Source of the DNA: Coprobacter fastidiosus
GTDB taxonomy: Bacteria; Bacteroidota; Bacteroidia; Bacteroidales; Coprobacteraceae
Direction: 5' to 3'
Assembly: GCF_030296935.1 (NCBI RefSeq)
Contig: NZ_AP028032.1
Span: 1,674,001-1,738,000 of the forward strand
DNA: 64,000 bases
Below the pieces are notes generated by a model, which saw nothing but the letters and a program-made list of their open reading frames with translations, was not told the origin of the DNA and made no database searches. A program made the position numbers and the translations under genes. Shown here in pieces: positions 1 to 9,300 of this stretch. The stretch's first letter is position 1; every line of letters begins with the position of its first letter.

Positions 1-2796
1 CAATTCGGCATCACCCGGTGCATGATAAGAAAGTTCTTTATTTTCTGTTACATAGAAATTATAAGATCCTTTATAAACACCTTCTCCCTCAACTTCGAAA
101 TTGAGCAGATTATCGGCTCTCGGACACCACCGTCCCTCTTTATCGACAATCTTGGCCGTTACGATAAACGCATCGGAAGCATTTGCACGCAGAACAAACT
201 GTTCTCCGTCCGGTTTAGGCATCGGTTTCTCTATCGTTACCTCTATTGCATAGGGTTCACCTGACGATTCTATTTTTTCAGAACATACAGGTTTCTTATC
301 GGCATCCAATCCGACAGCTTTAACAACTCCGGGAACCCACTGAATGTCTTTCCACGTACACCTGCGTGTTCGGGAATCCGGCTCAACGATTCCATAAGAT
401 TTGTCGTTAATAAACAACTCTACATACGGACAATTACTCCATGCATCGACATCTTGAATACCGGAATAATTCCAATGGCTCTGCAAAGCGACTCCCGGTT
501 TTTGGGAATAGGGTATCCAAAGCGCATTCTGATAAATACGATATTTCAATTTCGGAAAACGATTACCGTCCATTGCACATGAACCTAAACTTTTTTGATT
601 TCGTTTTCCGTTCAAATAAATAGTATAACCTTCGCCATACGTCTCGGCCAGCATCCAATCGATCCAACCACAAGCTTTATTATCTAAATCCTGAAGATAA
701 TTTTCTACATAATACTGAGAAAATCTTTTCTCGTTATCATAATCAAAGCGGGCGATACACCAGCTCGGATTTCCGCTCCAATTGGTTCCATAAACTTCAG
801 AATTATACGAAGGATAACCTTTCATTTTTTCATAACGATTAGTATATCCGATCAAAATAGGATCTTCCTTATTCCATTTCGGAGGGAATCCGTCACGATT
901 AGACACAATACGAGGTTGGATATAATCCCATCTTCTCACCTGCTCAAGAGTATAAGAGGGGTAGTACTTCTCACCTTCATAAGGTAAGCCGTTGTTCGAT
1001 TCCCAAACAGCAACCGAAGGATGACTCCGATAAGCAATCATCACATCCCTGTCATATTCCCACTTATAAGAAAGAGACGGTTCATCTCTCAACGCCCACT
1101 CATTATCCCCTGTATTTAAAATTACGAGAACTCCATAAACATCGCACGCCTCGAATATTTCGGCAAAGGGCGGCTGATGCCCTACACGATAGGCATTTCC
1201 TCCACATTTAGCAATATAAGCTATATCCTGCCACTGCAAAGATACCGGTACGGCAGAACCCAATCCCGGATATGTATTTCTATTCCCGAATCCCCGCAAT
1301 ATACACTTCTCTCCGTTAACATAACAATAATCTTCATCCCAAGTAATCTCCCGTATTCCACACCGCTCGTTTTTGGTATCGGTCAATTTCCCGTTTACAT
1401 ATACCTGATTGGAAACCGTATATAAATACGGTTCACCCGAACATCCCACAGGATACCATAAATGAGGTTTTTCTACAGAACCGGTACGGTCAAATAAGCG
1501 AGTTTGCCCCGGAGCAATTTCCTCGACATCCGAAAAAGACAAAACCGTACGTCCTTTTTTATCTATAAGTTTAGTACGCAACTCGACAGACTGTTCTTCA
1601 TCCGTAGCATTTTCTACATTAGTCTGAAACCGCATGACAGCTTTCTGAGGGTTTGCCGATACAGTACCGAAATAAGTGCCCCATTTTTTTAACGGAGTAT
1701 AACTGTTATACGGGATATACACCTTATTCTTTTTATGCAAATAAACCGATGCGGCTATTCCACCCATTGCTTGACCGAAACCTTCATTTTCACCAAATCC
1801 CGGCCATGCAAAAAACGTACCTTTAGAATTAGAGACTCTAACGGCAATCTGATTTTCTTCGTTCCATTTTATATAATCTGTAATATCCACGACAAAAGGC
1901 ATAAAACTTCCTACATGAGTGACCGGTCCGGGTTGTTTAGCCTTGAAGTCTCCTTGAATAGCATGACCGTTGATATACACGATTGCACCGATATTCACAC
2001 TTTTAAATTCAAGGAATATTTTTTTGTCTTTATCTTTTTCTTTAAAAAATATTTTCTTTCGATACCATGCTTCTCCCCGCCAACAACGTTCTCCGGTAGT
2101 TGCATTCAGATAGGTATCACGTTCATTGAAACAGTGAGGTAAACCTACGGTCTCCCATTCGCTATCATTAAAAGCTATGTCGGTCAGCTCTTGCTCCGAC
2201 CAGATATTACGGCTAACCGGATGCACCAGAAGTTCCCCTATTTCGGCAGACAAATCTTTTTGATCAGAAGAAAGACATTTCGTAACGGTAAAACGCACAT
2301 AACGGTAAGAGCCGGAAACCGGAACAGAAAACAAAGTTCTCGTGACTACGGCAACATTACCTATCGTATTATTGATCGCCTCCGTAAAAATATTTTCTTT
2401 ATGCAATTCGCATTCCTGTACAGAAAGTCCATCAGATAATATCCGCCAATTATTATTATCGTCGCTTACCTCTACTCGACAAGCAACGTAGCGTACCGAG
2501 TCGCCATTGAATACTAATTTTATTCTTTCAATCGGTTTCTTTTCTAATAAATCCACAAAATAATTTTTCCCGACAAGAGGTTTTCCTGCTCCGGTATCGA
2601 ATTTTCCATCGTTTATTCCAGAAACTACATCAGTTCCAGAAAGGACAGTAAGACCTGACACAAGATTACTTTCCTGCCGAATCACTTTAGAGAATTTCCA
2701 AGGCGTCTCTCCTATATTCACGGTTTGTTGAGCTCTCATTTGTCCAATAAACGAAACAAATAAAAGCATAAAAAATATCTGATAAATTTTTCTCAT
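1..2796 (-). CDS. Glycoside hydrolase family 2 protein, 3' end outside the window
   Basis: The frame is open from an ATG at 2796 to the window edge, giving 932 residues without a stop. It has a signal peptide (about residues 1-23, ending near MRAQQ), a discoidin-like region (about 40-150), then GH2 sugar-binding, Ig-like and TIM-barrel regions. The TIM barrel holds NSEVYG, whose E667 fits the GH2 nucleophile. The place where GH2 enzymes normally show an NE acid/base pair reads VAVWESNNG, so the usual glutamate is absent; E599 directly follows the Trp. Probably a periplasmic or surface exo-glycosidase such as a beta-galactosidase, but its activity is uncertain because of that motif. It lies 123 bp downstream of the FG-GAP gene on the same strand, so co-transcription is likely; the gap has only a weak 8-bp hairpin (2839-2862). 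Confidence 0.88.
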   Translation of the reverse strand, partial: MRKIYQIFFMLLFVSFIGQMRAQQTVNIGETPWKFSKVIRQESNLVSGLTVLSGTDVVSGINDGKFDTGAGKPLVGKNYFVDLLEKKPIERIKLVFNGDSVRYVACRVEVSDDNNNWRILSDGLSVQECELHKENIFTEAINNTIGNVAVVTRTLFSVPVSGSYRYVRFTVTKCLSSDQKDLSAEIGELLVHPVSRNIWSEQELTDIAFNDSEWETVGLPHCFNERDTYLNATTGERCWRGEAWYRKKIFFKEKDKDKKIFLEFKSVNIGAIVYINGHAIQGDFKAKQPGPVTHVGSFMPFVVDITDYIKWNEENQIAVRVSNSKGTFFAWPGFGENEGFGQAMGGIAASVYLHKKNKVYIPYNSYTPLKKWGTYFGTVSANPQKAVMRFQTNVENATDEEQSVELRTKLIDKKGRTVLSFSDVEEIAPGQTRLFDRTGSVEKPHLWYPVGCSGEPYLYTVSNQVYVNGKLTDTKNERCGIREITWDEDYCYVNGEKCILRGFGNRNTYPGLGSAVPVSLQWQDIAYIAKCGGNAYRVGHQPPFAEIFEACDVYGVLVILNTGDNEWALRDEPSLSYKWEYDRDVMIAYRSHPSVAVWESNNGLPYEGEKYYPSYTLEQVRRWDYIQPRIVSNRDGFPPKWNKEDPILIGYTNRYEKMKGYPSYNSEVYGTNWSGNPSWCIARFDYDNEKRFSQYYVENYLQDLDNKACGWIDWMLAETYGEGYTIYLNGKRNQKSLGSCAMDGNRFPKLKYRIYQNALWIPYSQKPGVALQSHWNYSGIQDVDAWSNCPYVELFINDKSYGIVEPDSRTRRCTWKDIQWVPGVVKAVGLDADKKPVCSEKIESSGEPYAIEVTIEKPMPKPDGEQFVLRANASDAFIVTAKIVDKEGRWCPRADNLLNFEVEGEGVYKGSYNFYVTENKELSYHAPGDAEL

Positions 2797-2919
2797 TTGA
2801 TAAAATGATTATTGTTTTGGTATTATTATATTCCCCAACGATTATTGCATAAGAAATAATCGCATCAAGAGCATTTCCTTCTATTTATAAAAGGAACTAC
2901 ACAAAATAATAAACTTACT

Positions 2920-4944
2920 TTAGGTAAAACTTATCTTCTGTCTTTTTACAGAAGAGGCAGTTCTGATCATAACGATATAGATACCCTTTCCAGGTAACTC
3001 AAAATTACCAGATTGATAAATCTGTTTTTGAGAAACGATTCCTCCGTTAGTATTAAATAGTGTAAGTTCTCCAGCTCCTTCGATCGCATAATAAAGAGAA
3101 GCTCCGACATTCCACATCCGAATATCCTCATTTTTAGAAATAGCATCTGTCCCGCTCACTTCCTCTACTTTTAACGTAGATGTTGCAAATATTCCTCCTT
3201 TATTTCCATTATCGATAGCCTGCACTCCCCACTCATACTCTCCCGCAGCTTTAATATTCATCTGATAAGAGCATCGGATAAGCTCGCCCGATATTTTTCC
3301 CACCCGCACAAATCCGGTCTGAAGATCTGCCGGGACAGTCATAAATATTTTATCAGAACCCTTTTCACGAAGATAAAAATTATATCGTAATGCTGCAGAC
3401 GGAGTCACATCATCTGTCGGTGCACTCCATGTAAACGTAGCTACATCCGTACTTTTATCAAAAGAAGCAACAAGATTTGCAGGAACAGCAGGAGCTTCAT
3501 TGGATTTTACACCTTTTGTCGAAGCTATATTTTTCCACAACTTCGCTTCACAACCATTCGAACACTCTCCATTAGACCATCCCATCAACCAAGCATCTAA
3601 AAATCCGTCGTTATCATAGTCGATCAGATGGTGACTTCCATGTGTTATCCGGCTGAAATGTCCTTTTTTACCAAACGGATCATCGTAATGTGCTCCATAT
3701 ACAGCAAAATCAAAGTCTCCTTGATTGATATACAACCAAGTCGTGTGTTCATGCTCCGCACCATGTCCTCCGACCAAAATATCGGTCAGACCATCCTGAT
3801 TTACATCCCCGAAAGATAATTGTCCGCCATCGATCCCTTCCAAAATTGCCACATCGACTTTTTCAAATTTTCGATCACCGAGATTTTTATAAAAATAAAA
3901 CTGCTTGGTTTTAGTATTAAAATAATATCCAGGAACTACAAGATCGGGCAAACCGTCGTTATTCAAATCGCAAATTCCGCATGAAGAATCATTTACCCCC
4001 AAGAAGGTCTGGTCACTTTCTGTAAATGTTCCGTTTCCATTGTTCCAATAAATATGCAATTCCGAATTTCGAGAAAGACCGTATCCTGAAGACATAATAT
4101 CCAACCATCCGTCGCCATCCAAATCAGAAAAACAAACACTACCGTCTGTCTCTCCATGAAACGCACCTCCGCCTTTCAACGGAGATGATTGTAACTCAAA
4201 ACGCTCTCCATTTATATTTTTATACAAATAAACAACCCTTACGGCATCCTCAGGATGTTCCGAATCAGGACGTGCACAATCATCGAAACCGGTCATAATA
4301 ATATCGACATACCCGTCATTATTATAGTCGCCGACTGAAACCCAATTATGCCCCTTACCTCCGGTTTTACCATTATATATCGGTAATATCCCCGTCTCCG
4401 ATTCAGGAATTTCCTCAAAAGTAACTGTCCCGTCAGAAGCTATTCCTCGATTGATATACAAATGAGTCTTTATTTGATCAAATTGAGTATCCCCATCCAA
4501 CCAGGCATAGTTCCAATCATTCAAACCCGGAAGAAGAAGATCCAACAAACCGTCATTATTCATATCAAACCATACCGGACAAGAAAATGCCGTACCCTCA
4601 AAAGGAGAGTCAAGTCGGGTAAATGTACCGTCCCCGTTGTTCTTATAAAAATTAGACTGGATTTTCGATGCATGGATATGCTCGTTCTTGTCACTATAAA
4701 AAAGATCTAAATACCCGTCATTATTATAATCTCCCCATGCACTTCCAGTATATGTTGCATGATAAAAACAACCGGCAGGATTCGTTCCTTTATTGCCGCC
4801 TACAGCAGCCTGTTTAGGGACAGGATTCTCCACTTCTTCAAATTTCACATTCGCAACATCTCCCGCAACCTGAGCTTGTAACAGCATATGGCTACAAAAA
4901 ATTCCGCCCCATAGCAAAATTTCCTTTATCAACCTATTTTTCAT
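2920..4944 (-). CDS. FG-GAP/VCBS repeat protein with type IX sorting-like C-terminus
   Basis: The 674-residue protein has an N-terminal signal peptide (ending near LLQAQ) and about seven repeats built on a calcium-loop pattern such as DYNNDGYLDLF, DMNNDGLLDLL, DYNNDGYVDII, DLDGDGWLDIM, DLNNDGLPDLV and DVNQDGLTDIL (about residues 70-460). This is the FG-GAP/VCBS beta-propeller pattern. A fibronectin III-like segment follows (about 485-600). The last 60-70 residues, with LTLFNTNGGIV and GKGIYIVMIRT, resemble the Por_Secre_tail (type IX sorting) domain. No catalytic motif is visible. The likely role is a calcium-stabilised surface protein that binds carbohydrate or protein. Its position in the PUL suggests glycan capture, and a PorW/SprE-like gene at the right end of the window is consistent with a type IX system in this organism. 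The exact ligand is unknown. Confidence 0.87.
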   Translation of the reverse strand: MKNRLIKEILLWGGIFCSHMLLQAQVAGDVANVKFEEVENPVPKQAAVGGNKGTNPAGCFYHATYTGSAWGDYNNDGYLDLFYSDKNEHIHASKIQSNFYKNNGDGTFTRLDSPFEGTAFSCPVWFDMNNDGLLDLLLPGLNDWNYAWLDGDTQFDQIKTHLYINRGIASDGTVTFEEIPESETGILPIYNGKTGGKGHNWVSVGDYNNDGYVDIIMTGFDDCARPDSEHPEDAVRVVYLYKNINGERFELQSSPLKGGGAFHGETDGSVCFSDLDGDGWLDIMSSGYGLSRNSELHIYWNNGNGTFTESDQTFLGVNDSSCGICDLNNDGLPDLVVPGYYFNTKTKQFYFYKNLGDRKFEKVDVAILEGIDGGQLSFGDVNQDGLTDILVGGHGAEHEHTTWLYINQGDFDFAVYGAHYDDPFGKKGHFSRITHGSHHLIDYDNDGFLDAWLMGWSNGECSNGCEAKLWKNIASTKGVKSNEAPAVPANLVASFDKSTDVATFTWSAPTDDVTPSAALRYNFYLREKGSDKIFMTVPADLQTGFVRVGKISGELIRCSYQMNIKAAGEYEWGVQAIDNGNKGGIFATSTLKVEEVSGTDAISKNEDIRMWNVGASLYYAIEGAGELTLFNTNGGIVSQKQIYQSGNFELPGKGIYIVMIRTASSVKRQKISFT

Positions 4945-5288
4945 GATGTTAGTTTATTATTGACATAGAATAAAATTATCACGATAAAGATACTTATTCA
5001 TTATCTTTTTTTATAGCACAAATCGTTCAATAAATAGAAATCTCGAATTAATAAAGCCATACTTTAGCCTATAACTACTTTTTAAGCGCTTAGATTCTAT
5101 CTGAATCTTACTCTGGCCAAGTTTGAGAGAAATCCTCATGAATAGTCGGTTTCCCTCATGAGAGGGGAAACCGTACCGATATCGCAAACATCGTTATAAT
5201 CCGGGAAAAAACGCAAAATAACCGGATAATAACTTCTATCGGAAAATTTAGACAGGCTTTTAATCCGACAACATAAGAAGATTAAATC
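4945..5288. other. Noncoding gap between the FG-GAP and GH43 genes
   Basis: No convincing gene is present in these 344 bases. The part nearest 4944 holds the candidate promoter of the FG-GAP gene. At 5147-5173 there is a hairpin (CGGTTTCC pairing with GGAAACCG, extended by CTC/GAG with one bulge). It sits about 115 nt past the GH43 stop and lacks a T-run, so it is at best a weak terminator or RNA 3'-end stabiliser. Confidence 0.5.
4985..4992 (-). promoter_or_regulatory. Candidate -7 box (TATCTTTA) for the FG-GAP/GH2 transcript
   Basis: On the minus strand TATCTTTA lies about 40 nt upstream of the FG-GAP start. It differs from the Bacteroidetes TAnnTTTG consensus only at the last base. A TTTG (5019-5022) lies 26 nt further upstream, a little beyond the usual -33 spacing. 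Confidence 0.4.
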
Positions 5289-6326
5289 TTACTTTCGGTT
5301 TTCACCGACAAAACGGCAACCAATATTGTCTAAATTCCAAGTCTCCATCCATGGGATCGTGAGATTTTCACCTTCAAAAACGATTGGTAACCAAATATAT
5401 CTCGAATCGATCAAATTTGTTTTATTCCACTTGTCAAACATCATTATATAGCCATCTTTCTTCCCGTTTACCGGCAAAATGAAAGTGCTTTGTCCGTAAA
5501 AAGTTTTATCGGCATCTTTCCCCCGACAAGGATTTTCGACAGCTTTCCACGGCCCTAATATCGATTCAGCCACAGCATACTCCGCCTCGTTAGGATCCCA
5601 TCCTGTACAACCAGAAGTAACCATATAGTATTTACCATTTCTCTTAAATATGGCCGGAGCTTCTCTAAACTTATTCGGGAAATTTCTCGTATAAGTCCCT
5701 GAATGATCTAAGTAATCATCAGTCAACAAACTAATATAAAGAGTTGCATTTCCTTCTGACGAATAAATATGATATGCCTTCCCATCATCATCTTTAAATA
5801 AGGTCATATCCCTACTGATCTGTCCATTAGGATGCATAGATCTTAAATATGTAAATTTTCCGGTAGGAGAATCACTAACAGCAACACCAGCCGCTGCCTT
5901 CCAATAATTATAACTGTCTATATGCATCCACATAACGAATTTTCCGGTTTCATCATTATATATGACTTTCGGACGTTCTATAACCATGGATGGATGGATG
6001 TCGGAATGAGGATTAAGTGTATCCGGTTCCAATACAATGCCTTCGAATTTCCAATTATATAAATCTTTCGAAGAATAACATGAGACACCGCCAGCTTCGG
6101 TCCTGTAACAATCCCAATCAACACCGGGAGAGCGATATGTATGCTCACCCTTATACTCCCCATACCAATAATATGTCCCGTCATGATACAAGACACCTCC
6201 ACCATGCGCATTTATCGGATTTCCATCCGTATCTTTCCACTCTTTTCCCGGCATAATACTTTGAGCATAGCACGAGAAAACCGAGCATACACATAGGCAT
6301 GCTAATAACAAACAAAAATTTTTCAT
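5289..6326 (-). CDS. Glycoside hydrolase family 43 protein
   Basis: 345 residues with a signal peptide (ending near SCYAQ) and a single five-bladed-propeller GH43 domain. Family features are the N-terminal DTDGNPINAHGGG followed by GTYYWYGEYKG, the middle ISRDMTLFKDDDGKAYHIY (pKa-modulating Asp region) and FREAPAIFKRNGKYYMV, whose Glu fits the catalytic acid. The opening resembles GH43 members acting on galactose- or arabinofuranose-containing glycans, but the subfamily cannot be assigned by eye. It starts 38 nt after the regulator gene on the same strand with no terminator between, so it may be transcribed with the regulator, an unusual pairing that could give a basal level of enzyme. Periplasmic or surface location is expected. 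Confidence 0.9.
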   Translation of the reverse strand: MKNFCLLLACLCVCSVFSCYAQSIMPGKEWKDTDGNPINAHGGGVLYHDGTYYWYGEYKGEHTYRSPGVDWDCYRTEAGGVSCYSSKDLYNWKFEGIVLEPDTLNPHSDIHPSMVIERPKVIYNDETGKFVMWMHIDSYNYWKAAAGVAVSDSPTGKFTYLRSMHPNGQISRDMTLFKDDDGKAYHIYSSEGNATLYISLLTDDYLDHSGTYTRNFPNKFREAPAIFKRNGKYYMVTSGCTGWDPNEAEYAVAESILGPWKAVENPCRGKDADKTFYGQSTFILPVNGKKDGYIMMFDKWNKTNLIDSRYIWLPIVFEGENLTIPWMETWNLDNIGCRFVGENRK

Positions 6327-6364
6327 ATTTTTAAGATTACATGTGTCTAATAATTACGCTACGG

Positions 6365-9300
6365 CTAAGAAGATTGCCGCTGCTGTTTTTCAAACTCTTT
6401 TGGTGTCATACCGAACTGTTTTTGAAATAATTTTATAAAATACGACGGAGAATTAATTCCGACAAGGAAACATATTTCACCTATTCTATGGCGTCCATCA
6501 ATGATTAGTTCCGTTGCTTTTTTAAGACGGATCAACCGGATAAAATCGGCCGGAGAAGTTCCGGCAATAACTTTAATTTTACGATGAAGACTCGAACGAC
6601 TCATAAAAACTATTTCGGATAATCGCTCTACCCCAAAATTCGGATCTGTTATATTATCTTCTATAATACCGATCAACTTATTCATCAGCTCCTCATCGGC
6701 TTTACTCATTCCCATAGAAGTAACCGGCAAGAAAGGTTTTCTCATAAATGCTTCTTTCTCCCTCTTCCTATTATCGAACAAAGACGTCAACTGAGCCAAT
6801 AAATACTGGAAAGAAAAAGGCTTCTCTATATATACATCAGCACCCATCTTCAACCCTTCGATCTTACTATCCAAATCATTTTTAGCCGTGAGCAAAACGA
6901 CAGGAATATGACAGAACTCGATATTAGATTTAATATTCCGACAAAGTTCAAATCCGTCCATTTCAGGCATTATTATATCGGAAACAACAAGATCAATATT
7001 TTTCTCTTCTAATATTTTTAAAGCCTCGACACCATTCTGAGCCTGTTCTACGATAAATTGTTGCTTCAATTTATCCACCATAAAATGAAGCAATTCTACG
7101 TTATCTTCCACGATGAGAACTACTTCTGTGTTTTGCTTTTCATCATCTATGACACTATCTTCCGGCAAAAAGTCTTCATTCAAAGATAATGTATCACTCT
7201 TTTCTACATTTTGCGCCACAGGAAGTCTCAGTACAAAACAATTCATCCCATCCCGTTCTTCAAGAATAAGAGAGCCATGATGAAGCTCACTCAAAGATCT
7301 GGCTAACGATAAACCGATACCCGAACTCGAAAGAGCATTCGCATCCTTTTTCATTTGATAAAACGGATCGAAAATCTTTTCTCTCAACTCAGCAGGTACT
7401 AATTGTCCGTCATTCAAAAAAACAATTTTAAAATCAGGTTCTCCCGGTTCAACTTTTATTATAATCTTATCATCCGAATACCGGATTGCATTCGAAAATA
7501 AATTATTCAAAATCTTTATAAGAGAACTACGGTCTGCCAAAACATAAATATCGAATTCCGGTAAAATAAGTTCCATATGCCGATTTTCCGATAAAGCCAT
7601 TGCTTCAAAGCGTTGATACTCATCTTTCAATATATCCACGACATTCAGAGATACAAAATTCATCTGCATTTGATTACCGTCCATTTTTCTAAAATCCAGC
7701 AACTGATTGATCAACGCCAACAGTTCCGAAGTATTCCGGCTCATTATCTGAAGATTCTTTTTTATTTCGGGATCGGTAATATTCATTTCCAACATCGATT
7801 CCAACGGTCCGTTAATCAAAGTTACCGGTGTACGTATCTCGTGAGCAATATGTGTAAAAAAATCGATTTTTGAACTATATAGTTCTTTCTCTTTTTCACT
7901 TTCAAACAACTGCTGTTTTTCTGCTGATTTTATTTCACTCCTACTCTTATACCAACGGAACCATAAATAAAATATCAACACAGCCAAAATACAATAGATA
8001 ACATACGCCAACGGGCTTTTCCACCAAGGAGGTAAAACCGTTATTTCCACTACAGCTCCGCTCTCATTCCACAATCCGTCATTATTAGCTCCTTTTACCC
8101 GGAAAGTGTATTTTCCCGGAGGAATATTCGCATAAGAAACATTATGATTATCACGTGTATATACCCAATCATCATCGATATTATCCATTTTATAGGCATA
8201 CACATTAGCCGACGGAGACACATAACTCAATGTCACAAACTCAAAACCGATACTCGCCTGATCATAATTCAACGTTATCTTGTCGGTATATAAGATGCTT
8301 TTTTGCAAAGGTGAATTTTCTGAACGTGGTGTAACCTCCTTATTTCCAATCAATAACTTCGTAATAAAAACCGAAGGTATACAACTATTTTTTTGCATCT
8401 GATAAGGATCAAAAGAAATCAAACCTTCAGAACTTCCAAAATAGAATATCCCCGACGAGCTCACAAATGCCGATTTATAATTAAATTGGTCTCCCGGCAA
8501 GCCGTTATCGGAAGTAAACACTTCACTCTGCCCTGTTTCAGGATCAAATTTTACTAATCCTTTATTAGTCCCGAACCATAAATTACGATTTTTATCTTCC
8601 AATATCTTATACGCTGTATCGTCAGGCAATCCTTGTTTTTCAGAAAATGTCGTAAAATTATCTTCTGTCTTATTATATCGACATACCCCTCCCCGATCTG
8701 TAGAAAACCAAATTTCTCCGGAAGAAGTCTCCTTAATATTGCTAACAGAATTAGAACTCAAACTTACATCATCTCCTTCACGATGCATATAATGCTTGAT
8801 TTTTCTATCCTCAGGATTATATTTATAAACGCCATTTCCCATTGTTGCTACCCAAATATATCCGTCAGAATCTTCTATTATGTCGAATATATAGCTCAGT
8901 CCGAATTGAGGTAGTCGGGTAAAGGTCATAGTTTTTTTATCTCCGACATATACCCCCCAAGCATTACCGATCCAGATTTTACCTTTACGGTCTTCACATA
9001 AAGCATATATACTGGCTTCATTCAATCCCAACTGTTCTCCGGAATAATGACGGACCGAGAAATTTCTCCGATCGATCATATCAAGACCATTCTTAAAAGA
9101 TCCCGCCCATATATAATTTTTATCGGCCAAAAGAGCCAATGACTTCTCACAAACCGATTTAGGTCCTACATCCCTTCCTATTTTCTTAAATGCACCGGTA
9201 TGAGGATCAAAAATATTGATGCCGGCATCTTCTGTACCGACCCATATATTTCCTTCTTCATCTTCCACAAGCTCTCTCACACGTTTACTACTGATCGTAT

